A stretch of 64,000 bases of DNA from Sphingomonadales bacterium (GTDB taxonomy: Bacteria > Pseudomonadota > Alphaproteobacteria > Sphingomonadales > Sphingomonadaceae): assembly GCA_016704425.1 (NCBI GenBank), contig JADJAC010000004.1:1-64000 (forward strand), written 5' to 3'. The first letter of the stretch is position 1, and every line of letters starts with the position of its first letter. A program made the position numbers and the translations under genes. Shown in pieces: positions 49,140-58,315 of this stretch. The notes under the pieces are model-generated. The model had not been told where the DNA came from and ran no database searches. It saw only the letters and a program-made list of their open reading frames with translations.

Positions 49140-51950
49140 TCAGTAGCGGAAACGGGCTGTCACACCATAGGTCCGCGGCTCGCCCGGGAAGGCAATGTAA
49201 AGCTGGTTGGCCGTGCCGGAAAGGCCGGTTGCGGCCGCCGCTGCAACCGCGCGGAATGTACCGCTGCCTTGTCCCGGCGCATCGGCCGCAACTTGCTGAT
49301 ACTTCTTGTTGAACAGGTTCTGGCCCCAGAATTCGAGGCTCCATTTCCTGTCAGGACCCAGAAGGCCAATGCGGCCGTTGACCAGCGCATAGCCGTCCTG
49401 AACCTTTTCAAGATCAAGGTCGGAGCCTGTGTTCACATCGCTCTGTAGGCGCGTGTCGAGATAGAAAAGGGCAGAGAGCGTATCACTGATCGGCGGCGTG
49501 TAGGAAATCGCGGCCGTCAGGGTATAGGCGGCACTGAAGGTCCGGCGACCGGGCAGCTGGAACAGCACGGGCGAGAGTGCGCTGCCGCCCGTCCCGACGA
49601 GATCATTGCGATAGCGTGAGTTCAGATAGGTGATGCCGCCATTCAGCGACAGATGGCGGGCAGGATAGACGAAAAACTCCGCTTCGACGCCCTTCGATAC
49701 AACGCCCGGCCGCAGGCGGTTGGCGCCGCATGCTCCGGTCGCGCTGCTGCCATCGCGATCCGCGCCGTTGAGCTTGTCCCTGCAGCCCTGCACATTCGTC
49801 ACTTCGAATGTCAGGCCGTTGAACGTGTTGAGCTGGTAATTGTCAAAAGCCGAGTAGAAGGCCGCAACGTTCAGATCGAACTGGCGCGTATCAAGCTTGA
49901 AGCCGACTTCATAGGCCGTGACCTTCTCCGCATCGAACTGCAGGTCGCTCGCTTCGGGTCGCCCGTTGAACGGCCTGTTTGCAGGCAGGGCGAGCCTGGC
50001 TGCACAGGCAGCGTCGAAGGTCGCGTTGCATGTCCGGTCAAGCGCCGAAACGTCGAGATTGTATCCGCCGGCCTTGTAGCCCTTTGAGTAGGACGCATAG
50101 AACATGACCTGATCAATGGGCTTCCAGCTCAGCACCGCCGTGCCTGTCCACTGGCTTTCACTGCGCGTCGTTCCCGGCTCGGTTCCGACAAAGCCGATAC
50201 CGGTGCCATTGATGGAGCACACCGTGCCCGCAAAGGATTGGAGCGGCGAATTCACCAGCAAGGGGCAGATCGTGTTCGTGGCGTTGACCGTGGAACTGAG
50301 GTCCTTGCTCTCATGCGTGTACCGCGCGCCAAGCGTCAGCGACAGCCTGTCGGGCACAATATCGATCACATTGTGCGTAAAGAAGGCGTAGTTGGTGCTC
50401 TTCTGCCGAAAGCGGTTATTGTACCCCGTGTTGGCAATCGCGATGTTTGGTTGGCCAAGTGCCGCCGCCAGAGAGCCGAAGCCGGGGCGTGCCGGATTGG
50501 CAATCAGTGCGCCGAGCGCCGGTATCAATGCGCGGCGCGGATCCCCGACCGGCAATCCGGAAAGGGCCGTGATCGTTCCCTGAACCGTCGGAACATTGAT
50601 GCAATAGGGGTTCGAAGTTTGCAGCGCCGTTGGCACGAGCGCCGCAATTGTCAGGCAGTTGGCGAACTTTTCATAGTCTGCGCCATATTGCGTGTTCTGT
50701 TCCGAAATCAGGGTTTCATCGGCATAATAACCGCCGACGAGCCAATCCAGCCGGTCGTTGAACGCCTTGCCCTGCAACCGCAGTTCCTGCGTGAAGGTCT
50801 TGAACCGCCGATCCTGGTCGACAATGTGCAGCAGATCGAGCGCCTGGAAGTCACTGTCCTGCCCGGTCTTGAAATGATAATTGCGATAGGCGGAAACGGA
50901 CGTCAGCTGCGCGCCGCCCAGATCCCAGTTGAGTTCGCCCGAAACGCCATAATCCGTGCTGTCGGCGCCATAGGGAAATCCGGGAGTGGTTGCGGTGCGG
51001 CGCACGAAGGGCACGCCCGACGGTGCAAACTGATAGTTCGCACCCAGCGCGCCCAGCAACGGCGCAAGCGTGTTGGCCGATTGCACGACATTCTCGGGGC
51101 CGGAGCCAGCCGCACTGGCGCGGGACAGATTGCGGACCGGATTGAGGAACACGCCGGCACAGCAATTTTCACTGCGCTCCGAATAATCGCCGATCACACG
51201 AAAGCTGATGTCCGAACTGGGCTCGAACAAGAGTTGCCCGCGCAGGAGATAGCGATCACGGTCGTTGACATCCGGTTCGCCGGGTGTGGCCTGCTTCACA
51301 AAGCCGTCGCGCTTCATGTATACGCCTTCAAGCTTTGCCGCCAGCTTGTCGCTGATGAGCGCCCCGGTCACGCCACCTTCGAGCCGCAGATAATCATAGT
51401 TGCCGTATGTCGCGGCGCCATAGGCACCAAAATCGAAACTCGGCTTCTTCGTGACGATGTTGAGCAGGCCGGCACTGGCATTGCGCCCGAACAACGTGCC
51501 TTGCGGGCCGCGCAGCACTTCAACACGCTCCACCTCGCCGAGTTCCGAAAGGCCGACGCCGGTGCGACTGCGATAGACACCGTCGATGAAGAGGGCGACT
51601 GACGATTCCAGACCGGGATTTTCACCCACGGTCCCGATACCACGGACCCGCGCGGTAAAATTGGATTCGCTGGTCGCACCTGAAACGATGAGAGACGGCG
51701 CAAGCTGATTGAGCGCGCGAATGTCAGTGACGCCTGAGTTCTGCAGCGCCTGGCCGCTGATCGCCGACACAGCAAGCGGCACGTCCGATAGCTGTTCTTC
51801 GCGCCGGGTTGCCGTCACAATGATTTCGCCATTGTCCTCGGCATTTGTCTCCGCGCCTGTCTGCGGTGCCTGTGCTGTCTGGTTCTGGGCAATGGCCGGA
51901 ACGGCGATGCTGCACAGGGCAGCCGAAATCATCAATGAGGTCTTGCGCAT
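49140..51950 (-). CDS. TonB-dependent outer-membrane receptor (paralogue 1)
   Basis: 936 residues. A Sec signal ending AIAQN is followed by a TonB-box-like GEIIVTATRREEQL, the plug (VPLAVSAISGQALQNSGVTDIRALNQLAPSL, RGPQGTLFGRNASAGLLNIVTKKPSF) and a 22-strand barrel ending in TARFRY with terminal aromatic Tyr. An extracellular loop holds an unusual adjacent Cys pair (RSENCCAGVFL). It likely imports a siderophore, sugar or aromatic compound using TonB energy; the ligand cannot be read. It is a close paralogue of the receptor just upstream on the same strand. Whole and in frame. Confidence 0.93.
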   Translation of the reverse strand: MRKTSLMISAALCSIAVPAIAQNQTAQAPQTGAETNAEDNGEIIVTATRREEQLSDVPLAVSAISGQALQNSGVTDIRALNQLAPSLIVSGATSESNFTARVRGIGTVGENPGLESSVALFIDGVYRSRTGVGLSELGEVERVEVLRGPQGTLFGRNASAGLLNIVTKKPSFDFGAYGAATYGNYDYLRLEGGVTGALISDKLAAKLEGVYMKRDGFVKQATPGEPDVNDRDRYLLRGQLLFEPSSDISFRVIGDYSERSENCCAGVFLNPVRNLSRASAAGSGPENVVQSANTLAPLLGALGANYQFAPSGVPFVRRTATTPGFPYGADSTDYGVSGELNWDLGGAQLTSVSAYRNYHFKTGQDSDFQALDLLHIVDQDRRFKTFTQELRLQGKAFNDRLDWLVGGYYADETLISEQNTQYGADYEKFANCLTIAALVPTALQTSNPYCINVPTVQGTITALSGLPVGDPRRALIPALGALIANPARPGFGSLAAALGQPNIAIANTGYNNRFRQKSTNYAFFTHNVIDIVPDRLSLTLGARYTHESKDLSSTVNATNTICPLLVNSPLQSFAGTVCSINGTGIGFVGTEPGTTRSESQWTGTAVLSWKPIDQVMFYASYSKGYKAGGYNLDVSALDRTCNATFDAACAARLALPANRPFNGRPEASDLQFDAEKVTAYEVGFKLDTRQFDLNVAAFYSAFDNYQLNTFNGLTFEVTNVQGCRDKLNGADRDGSSATGACGANRLRPGVVSKGVEAEFFVYPARHLSLNGGITYLNSRYRNDLVGTGGSALSPVLFQLPGRRTFSAAYTLTAAISYTPPISDTLSALFYLDTRLQSDVNTGSDLDLEKVQDGYALVNGRIGLLGPDRKWSLEFWGQNLFNKKYQQVAADAPGQGSGTFRAVAAAAATGLSGTANQLYIAFPGEPRTYGVTARFRY

Positions 51951-52111
51951 CTGACTCTCCCAAATCGTTGTGCCGAAATTCCAATAACTGGAACTTGGCG
52001 CTTCCGTAGAGGAAAGCCCGGAGTCTTGCCAACAAGCCCGCGTTCAGCGTCGCTCATTTCCCGGAGGCTGAGGCTTTTCTGCCACATGCCGGATTCGCTG
52101 CCAGGAAAAGC

Positions 52112-52146
52112 AATGGCCCGCCCCGGATTTGCCGGGACGGGCCATT
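52112..52146 (-). terminator. Intrinsic terminator after TonB receptor paralogue 2
   Basis: AATGGCCCGCCCCGG (52112-52126) and CCGGGACGGGCCATT (52132-52146) pair along 15 bases with one mismatch around a 5-base loop. On the minus strand the stem is followed by GCTTTTCC. It lies 32 bases past the stop of the receptor ending at 52178, separating the two tandem receptors into independent transcripts. Confidence 0.75.
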
Positions 52147-52177
52147 CCAAGCGCCCGAATTTATGGCAGCCGTGTCG

Positions 52178-54838
52178 TCAGAACTTGCCGCGCACCGTGA
52201 TTCCGTAAGTGCGCGGTTCGCCAGGGAAGCCGATAAAGAGTTGGCTGGCGGTGGTACCGAAGGCCTGGGTGCCACGGATCGTTCCGCTGCCCGCGCCCGG
52301 TCCGTCTGCACCAATCTGCTGGTACTTCTTGTTAAACAGGTTCTGGGCAAAAAGCTCCAGGCTCCATTTCTCGTCCGGCCCACGCACGCCGATGCGCCCG
52401 TTCACCACCGCAAAGCCATCCTGGATCTTTTCGGCATCAAGATCGGAACCCGTATTGGTATCGCTTTGATAACGAGTATCAAAATATACCAAGCCGGTCA
52501 GGCCGGAGCTGCCAAGCTCAGGCGTATAGGCGATGCCGGCAGTCAGCACATATTTCGGCGCATTTGAAATCTGCCGTCCGGGCAGCTGGAAGAATGCGGT
52601 TCCCAAGGGTGCGCCGTTTGCCCCGGTCAGGTTCTTGCGATACTTGGTTTCCGAATATGTCAGGCCGAAATTGACATTGAGATCCTGCGCGGGGCGAAGA
52701 AATGTTTCAATTTCGAAACCCTTGGACAGGACGCCAGGGCGCGTGCGATTGGGCGCGCAAAGGCCGGTCGCTGGGGAAGCATCGGTATCCCCCCCGTTCA
52801 GATTGTCCTTGCAGGATTGCAGGGTCGTGACTTGAAAATTGAGCCCGTTGAAAGCGTTCAGTTGAAAATTGTCGAAGTAATTATAGAACCCCGCAACATT
52901 GACGCTTAGATCCCGACCCTTGTACTTCAGGCCGACTTCGTAAGCATCGACCTTTTCCGCCGCGAACCGCAGATCAACCGCTTCAGGCCGCCCATTGCTC
53001 GGGCGGTTTGCAGGGAGCGCAAGTTGGGCTGCGCAAGCAGCCTGGTTTGCGGCCGTGCCTGCCGCCAGATTGCAAGCGGCATCAAGACCCGACGAGTCAA
53101 GATTGAAGCCGCCCGCCTTGAACCCGCGCGAAAAGGATGTGTAAAGGAGCAGACCGTCGACAGGCTTGAAACTCAGCACTGCGGTTCCAGTGAATTCCCC
53201 GTCGCGGAAACGTGCACCAGAATCGCTGTCAGGCGAAAAGCCGGGGCCGGACGTGTTGTTGACAACGCATGCCGATCCAATCGCTGTGTTCAGCAGGGCC
53301 GGATTGAAGCCGGCTGGCAGGGCACTGAGAGGCGCATTGCGGAGTGCGCTGCACAGGTTGTTGGTGCTGGCGAAAGCTGCGTTCAGGCTCTTGCGTTCGT
53401 TGGTGTAACGGCCACCAAGCGTAAGCGAGAGTTTGTCGGGTATGATATCGATGACATTGTGCGTGAAAAACGCATAGGTGCGGCTCTTCTGTTTGAAGTC
53501 GCTCCTTGTCACGCCAGTGCCCGCAAGGGGGCTGGCGCCGAGCGCTGAGGCCAGCGAGCCGAAACCGGGAATGAGGGCTGCGAACACACGATCCGCGTCC
53601 GCGCCGTACTGGAAATTGTCTCCGGTTCGGATCTTCTCGTCAGAATAATATCCTCCAACGAGCCAATCGACGCGATCGAGTAGCTTGCCCTGAAACCGGA
53701 CTTCCTGAGTGAACAGTTCAACCTCACGACGCTGATTGTCACGGTGGAAGATGTCGAGCCGGTTGAAGTCGGCATCCTGCCCCTGACGATTTTTGAAATT
53801 CCGGTAAGCAGTGATCGCCGTCAGCTTTGTGCCGCCAAGATTCCAATTCAATTCGCCCGAGAGCCCATAATCCTCGACGCGTGAATTGTAGTTGAAGCCC
53901 GGCGTGGTCGAAATGCGCCGGTTGAATGGGTTGCCGGCGTTGATGTTCGCGCCCAAGCTATTGAGCAGTGCTTGGACGCCACTCGCCGAGAATACGAGAT
54001 TGCCTGTCGCATCGCGTGTAATCGACCGCGTCGGGCCAAGATAGGGGGCGGCGCAGCAGATCTCGTTGCGTTTGCTGTAATCGCCGATCAGGCGCAGACT
54101 GACGTCGTCGGTCGGCTTGAAGAGGAATTGACCGCGGATCAGATAGCGATCCCTGTCATTGGCATCTTTCAGGCCAGGGGTATCGTTCTTGATGAACCCA
54201 TCGCGCTTCTGGTAGATCGCATCCAAACGGCCAGCGAGCGTTTCGGTGATCGGACCGGTGACCGAACCGTCAACGCGATAGTAGTCGTAATTTCCGTAAG
54301 TTGCCGATCCCTTGCCTTCAAAATCGAAGCTCGGGCCCTTGCTCACCACGTTGATGAGACCAGCCGTGGAGTTCTTTCCAAACAGCGTGCCTTGCGGGCC
54401 CCTTAGCACCTCAACCCGCTCAATATCTCCCAGTTCGGATAGGCCAACGCCGGTGCGGCTGCGATAGACGCCGTCGACAAAAAGCCCGACAGATGATTCG
54501 AGGCCGAAATTTTCACCCACTGTGCCTACGCCGCGCACGCGGGCCGTGAAGCTCACTTCGCTCGTGGCGCCGGAAACCAATAGTGACGGCGCGACCTGAT
54601 TCAGTTGGCGGATATCGTTCGCCCCAGTGTTTTGTAGCGTTGCTCCCGTAACGGCAGAAATCGCAATCGGCACGTTCGACAGCGATTCCTCACGCCGGGT
54701 CGCAGTCACGATAATGTCATCACCGCCATCTGCAGCCGCTTCATCGGCTGGCTTTGCCTGTTCCTGGGCCCAGGCGGGCACAGCCAATGCCAGCATTGCG
54801 ACCGACACCAGAAAATTCACTTTACGCATATTCGACAT
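52178..54838 (-). CDS. TonB-dependent outer-membrane receptor (paralogue 2)
   Basis: 886 residues with signal peptide (LAVPAWAQEQ), TonB-box-like DIIVTATRREESL, plug (VPIAISAVTGATLQNTGANDIRQLNQVAPSL, RGPQGTLFGKNSTAGLINVVSKGPSF) and a complete barrel ending in Phe (GITVRGKF). The same unusual Cys pair occurs in a loop (RNEICCAAPYL). By eye it aligns along its whole length with the receptor downstream, so the pair arose by tandem duplication. The ligand is unknown. It has its own terminator. Divergence between the two concentrates in predicted loops, as expected for a change of ligand. Confidence 0.93.
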   Translation of the reverse strand: MSNMRKVNFLVSVAMLALAVPAWAQEQAKPADEAAADGGDDIIVTATRREESLSNVPIAISAVTGATLQNTGANDIRQLNQVAPSLLVSGATSEVSFTARVRGVGTVGENFGLESSVGLFVDGVYRSRTGVGLSELGDIERVEVLRGPQGTLFGKNSTAGLINVVSKGPSFDFEGKGSATYGNYDYYRVDGSVTGPITETLAGRLDAIYQKRDGFIKNDTPGLKDANDRDRYLIRGQFLFKPTDDVSLRLIGDYSKRNEICCAAPYLGPTRSITRDATGNLVFSASGVQALLNSLGANINAGNPFNRRISTTPGFNYNSRVEDYGLSGELNWNLGGTKLTAITAYRNFKNRQGQDADFNRLDIFHRDNQRREVELFTQEVRFQGKLLDRVDWLVGGYYSDEKIRTGDNFQYGADADRVFAALIPGFGSLASALGASPLAGTGVTRSDFKQKSRTYAFFTHNVIDIIPDKLSLTLGGRYTNERKSLNAAFASTNNLCSALRNAPLSALPAGFNPALLNTAIGSACVVNNTSGPGFSPDSDSGARFRDGEFTGTAVLSFKPVDGLLLYTSFSRGFKAGGFNLDSSGLDAACNLAAGTAANQAACAAQLALPANRPSNGRPEAVDLRFAAEKVDAYEVGLKYKGRDLSVNVAGFYNYFDNFQLNAFNGLNFQVTTLQSCKDNLNGGDTDASPATGLCAPNRTRPGVLSKGFEIETFLRPAQDLNVNFGLTYSETKYRKNLTGANGAPLGTAFFQLPGRQISNAPKYVLTAGIAYTPELGSSGLTGLVYFDTRYQSDTNTGSDLDAEKIQDGFAVVNGRIGVRGPDEKWSLELFAQNLFNKKYQQIGADGPGAGSGTIRGTQAFGTTASQLFIGFPGEPRTYGITVRGKF

Positions 54839-54958
54839 CCTCGAGACAAAAGTTGCGTCTCGATTACGTCGCGCATGATGGCTTTGGTTGCATCGCGCCT
54901 GCCAGCCCGGAACGGAAATGGCAGTTTCACACTTTAATGCGGCATTTATGCCACAGCC

Positions 54959-55462
54959 CTATTTGGGACTGAGCACCATCAGCATCTGGCGGCCTTCCAT
55001 GCGGGGATATTGCTCGACCTTGGCATCCTCGGTCGTATCTTCCTGGACACGCACGAGCAGTTTCATGCCCAATTCGCCATGCGCCAGTTCGCGTCCGCGG
55101 AACCGCAACGTCACTTTCACCTTGTCGCCTTCGGCAATGAATTTGTGGATCGACCGCATCTTCACGTCATAATCATGATCGTCGATGTTCGGACGCATCT
55201 TGATCTCCTTGATCTCCTGCGTCTTCTGGCTCTTGCGGGCCTGATTGGCCTTTTTCTGCGCCTCATACTTGAACTTGCCGACATCCAGGAACTTTGCGAC
55301 CGGCGGATCGGCATTGGGCGAGACTTCCACCAGATCGAGGCCGACTTCGGCCGCCTGCTCGATTGCCTCGCGCGTGTACATCACGCCCAGATTTTCGCCA
55401 TTTTCATCAATCACCCGCACTTTGGGGGACTGGATAAATTCATTGAAACGCGGCCCATTCAT
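54959..55462 (-). CDS. infC: Translation initiation factor IF-3
   Basis: 167 residues if started at ATG 55462: N-domain FNEFIQSPKVRVIDENGENLGVM..., the lysine-rich linker YEAQKKANQARKSQKTQEIKE, and the C-domain IKMRPNIDDHDYDVK ending RMEGRQMLMVLSPK. IF-3 binds the 30S subunit and checks the start codon. No ribosome binding site precedes 55462. A GGAG at 55519-55522 instead points to an AUU (55516) or AUA (55510) start in the same frame, adding IPPLAPRRPLGPTPAQ-like residues. E. coli infC also uses AUU for self-control. The start is therefore uncertain. Confidence 0.95.
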   Translation of the reverse strand: MNGPRFNEFIQSPKVRVIDENGENLGVMYTREAIEQAAEVGLDLVEVSPNADPPVAKFLDVGKFKYEAQKKANQARKSQKTQEIKEIKMRPNIDDHDYDVKMRSIHKFIAEGDKVKVTLRFRGRELAHGELGMKLLVRVQEDTTEDAKVEQYPRMEGRQMLMVLSPK

Positions 55463-55628
55463 CTGGGCAGGCGTCGGGCCGAGCGGACGGCGTGGGGCAA
55501 GCGGTGGTATAACAATTTCTCCAAGACATGAACGTCAGCCGCGCGATGTATCGGTTTTGTGCCGGAAGGCAAAGCCCGAAAACGCCTTTGCGCCAGATTC
55601 TGGAGCAGTGTTGCGCTGCTACGTCACT

Positions 55629-56834
55629 TCAACCCGCAACGGCGGGCTGTCTTGGCGGCAAGCGAATGGAGACGAACAACAGTGCGCCGAACGCCAGTGC
55701 CGATGCACCGAGCAGCTGGGCAAACATATAGTTGCCGAACACGTCATGCAGGCGGCCAACACCGATCAGCCCCGTCGCGTTGCCGATCCAGCCGAGGCCA
55801 ATCAACGCACCATAGACAGTCCCATAATTGGCAATCCCGAACCGGCGGGCCGTGAAATAGGCAAAGATGTCATGCTCTGACCCTTGCTGGAACCCGATCA
55901 GAAAGGCGGCTGCAAGCGCAGTCGCGCCCAGATTGTCGAAGCCCCAGAGCAAAAGAAATCCGCTGGCAGGCAAGAGGTTGAGCAGGATCGCAATACGACG
56001 CGGATCGAACCGGTCAAGGAACCAGCCGCCGATCAAACGGCCCGACACCTGGCCAATGGCAAACATCGACAGGGCAAATGCAGCCATTTGCGCGCTCAGC
56101 CCTTCATCCTGGATCATCGGTGACATCTGGCCGATGAATCCGGACCCTGCCGCCCCCATTGCAACAAGCGAGCACGCCATCAGCCAAAAAGCGCCTTCGC
56201 GAAGGAAGGACCAATCTCCGGCCTGGTGCATCGACCTGCGGCCATGCAACTGGGGTGAATCGGGCGGCTCATTGTCAACCAGGAAATAGACCGCTGGCAG
56301 GCCAATGATAGCGGCCATGGCCGCCAGTGCGGCGATACCTGCCCGCCAGCCATAGGTCGCCGCCAGCGCTTCAAGCAGCGGCGGAACGATGATCGTCGCA
56401 ACTGCGATTCCACAAGCAGAAAGGCCAAGCGCCAGTCCGCGATGCTTGTCGAACCAGGCATTGATCGGGCGCGTAACCGTGAGACCGGTCGTTCCCACAC
56501 CGATCAGGCCGATCAGGAAAACACAGACCGCCAGGCCGCGTGCATCATTCACCAGAAATGCAACCACGAATTCAAGAGCGGCAACCGCGATCATCGAGCC
56601 AAGAAAGACGACACGAAATCCAAGCCGGTCGGTCGCCCGACCGATCAGCGGTGCGCCGAGTGCACCGGCGACAACCAGAGACTGGATTGTTGCGATTTCC
56701 CCACGGGACACTTCCAATTCGCTCGCGATGGGAAGGACGAAGAGGCTGAATGTGAAGAACAGCAACACAGCCCCGACCCCGGAACCGACCGCACAGCCCA
56801 AGACAGTGCGCCAGCCGCGTCTCCACTCACTCAT
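55629..56834 (-). CDS. MFS transporter (12-TM, oxalate/formate antiporter-like)
   Basis: 401 residues with twelve predicted membrane helices. The loop 2-3 motif of the major facilitator superfamily is GRATDRLGFRVVFLG and its half-repeat is GWFLDRFDPRRIAIL. It resembles monocarboxylate/oxalate-formate-type permeases (TTGLTVTRPINAWFDKHRGLALGLSACGI). The transported compound is unknown; the nearby acyl-CoA dehydrogenases would fit an organic acid. Start ATG 56834; divergent from the first acyl-CoA dehydrogenase, with a LiuR-like palindrome in the 167 bases between. Confidence 0.88.
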   Translation of the reverse strand: MSEWRRGWRTVLGCAVGSGVGAVLLFFTFSLFVLPIASELEVSRGEIATIQSLVVAGALGAPLIGRATDRLGFRVVFLGSMIAVAALEFVVAFLVNDARGLAVCVFLIGLIGVGTTGLTVTRPINAWFDKHRGLALGLSACGIAVATIIVPPLLEALAATYGWRAGIAALAAMAAIIGLPAVYFLVDNEPPDSPQLHGRRSMHQAGDWSFLREGAFWLMACSLVAMGAAGSGFIGQMSPMIQDEGLSAQMAAFALSMFAIGQVSGRLIGGWFLDRFDPRRIAILLNLLPASGFLLLWGFDNLGATALAAAFLIGFQQGSEHDIFAYFTARRFGIANYGTVYGALIGLGWIGNATGLIGVGRLHDVFGNYMFAQLLGASALAFGALLFVSIRLPPRQPAVAG

Positions 56835-56944
56835 TTACAATCCTCTTGTTCCTGGGTGATGCTCGCAGCTTGTCAGGCGCAGAGTCAACAGAGAAACCGG
56901 AGTGCGCAATCCTCTTGTCGCACGCAATGCACTCGGGAAGTGAG

Positions 56945-56960
56945 TTGACGTTAACGTAAA
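56945..56960. promoter_or_regulatory. LiuR-like palindromic operator upstream of acyl-CoA dehydrogenase
   Basis: TTGACGTTAACGTAAA, a 16-base near-perfect palindrome (one mismatched pair), lies 41 bases before the start at 57002. It resembles the TTTACGTNNACGTAAA-type sites of the MerR-family regulators LiuR and relatives that control acyl-CoA and branched-chain amino acid degradation in proteobacteria. The regulator gene is not in the window. Confidence 0.6.
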
Positions 56961-57001
56961 CCCCTCCTAATCGTGCGGCAACGAACAATGGAGAGTCGAT
57001 C

Positions 57002-58195
57002 ATGAATCTTGAATTCAGCCCCGAAGAGCTGGCCTTCCGCGACGAGGTCCGCACCTTCATCGCCGAAAACTATCCGCAGGACCTGCGCGGCAAGCAGGAT
57101 GAAGGCGATGAGCTGGGCAAGGAAGATTTTCTGAGCTGGCATCGCATCCTGCACAAGAAGGGCTGGGTCGCGCCTGCCTGGCCCGTCGAATATGGCGGCA
57201 CCGGCTGGACGGCGACGCAGAAATATATCTGGTCGGAGGAAACCGCGCGCGCGGACTGCATTCGCCTGATGCCCTTTGGCCTCGCGATGGTCGGCCCGGT
57301 GATCTACACCTTCGGAACGCCCGAGCAGAAGGCGCAGTTCCTGCCGCGCATCCTGTCCGGTGAGGATTGGTGGTGTCAGGGCTATTCCGAACCCGGTTCG
57401 GGGTCCGATCTTGCGTCGCTGCGCACAAAAGCCGTGCGCGATGGCGATCACTATATCGTCAACGGGCAGAAGACCTGGACGACAATGGCGCAACATGCCG
57501 ATTGGGGCTTTTTCCTTGTCCGCACGAACAGCGACGTCAAGCAGCAGGAAGGGATCAGCTTCCTTCTCATCAACATGAAGTCACCCGGCATCACGGTTCG
57601 ACCCATCATTACGCTCGGCGGCGAACATGAAGTCAACGAAGTCTGGCTTGAAGATGTGCGCGTGCCGGTCAGCCAGCGTATCTATGAAGAAGACAAGGGC
57701 TGGACCTGCGCCAAGTTCCTGCTGGCCCATGAACGCACGGGCATTGCCGGCGTTGCAGCATCGAAGCGCGGAATCGAACGGGTGAAGTCCATTGCCAGGA
57801 CCGAGCTGGACGGAGACCGGTCCCTGCTTGCCAATCCCTTCTTCAAGCGCAAGGTCGCTGAACTGGAAATGGACCTGACTGCACTTGAATTTACCGAACT
57901 CAGGAGCCTTGCAGGTGAAAACGCGGGCAAGGGGCCGGGGCCGGAATCGAGCCTGCTCAAGATAAAGGGCTCGGAGATTCAGCAGCGGCTGACAGAGCTG
58001 AGCCTGGAAGCAGTCGGCCACTATGGCGCGCCCTATTTTCGCGGGTTTGGCGATGGGGACAATGAACATCCGATCGGTCCGGATTATGCCCATCGCACAG
58101 CACCGACCTATTTCAATGCCCGCAAGACCACCATCTATGGCGGGTCGAACGAGATTCAGCGCAACATCATCGCGAAGATGGTTTTGGGGCTTTAG
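57002..58195 (+). CDS. Acyl-CoA dehydrogenase (large-subunit, PimC-like type)
   Basis: 397 residues of the acyl-CoA dehydrogenase family. N-domain helices are followed by the FAD/substrate loop CQGYSEPGSGSDLASLRT, the beta domain DHYIVNGQKTWTTMAQHAD, and a C-domain with YGGSNEIQRNIIAKMVLGL that anchors FAD. The sequence resembles the large half of two-subunit dehydrogenases (pimeloyl-CoA type), and a second dehydrogenase follows on the same strand. The usual catalytic Glu position is not obvious, which suits a non-standard substrate. GGAGAG lies 6 bases before ATG. Confidence 0.9.
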   Translation: MNLEFSPEELAFRDEVRTFIAENYPQDLRGKQDEGDELGKEDFLSWHRILHKKGWVAPAWPVEYGGTGWTATQKYIWSEETARADCIRLMPFGLAMVGPVIYTFGTPEQKAQFLPRILSGEDWWCQGYSEPGSGSDLASLRTKAVRDGDHYIVNGQKTWTTMAQHADWGFFLVRTNSDVKQQEGISFLLINMKSPGITVRPIITLGGEHEVNEVWLEDVRVPVSQRIYEEDKGWTCAKFLLAHERTGIAGVAASKRGIERVKSIARTELDGDRSLLANPFFKRKVAELEMDLTALEFTELRSLAGENAGKGPGPESSLLKIKGSEIQQRLTELSLEAVGHYGAPYFRGFGDGDNEHPIGPDYAHRTAPTYFNARKTTIYGGSNEIQRNIIAKMVLGL

Positions 58196-58206
58196 CCACA
58201 AAGCCG

Positions 58207-58294
58207 CCCCGAACGCGTTTCGGGGTTCATGCAGCCTCGAAGACGGGGCGAAGATGCGCGCGATGGGTCCTGAGACAAGCTCAGGGTGACGAAG
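58207..58294. repeat. Hairpin and REP-like palindrome between acyl-CoA dehydrogenase genes
   Basis: A stem CCCCGAA (58207-58213) / TTCGGGG (58219-58225) follows the first gene directly. A second palindrome CCTGAG-ACAAG-CTCAGG lies at 58269-58285, inside the phrase GTCCTGAGACAAGCTCAGGG. This matches a dispersed repeat frequent in alphaproteobacterial intergenic DNA. It may stabilise or partly end the first message. Confidence 0.6.
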
Positions 58295-58315
58295 CAACAG
58301 AAAGACAGATTGACC

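Noticed and set aside
49140..54838. Tandem TonB receptors as an assembly duplication
   Set aside because: Their sequences differ throughout and each has its own length, signal peptide and flanks, so they are real paralogues.
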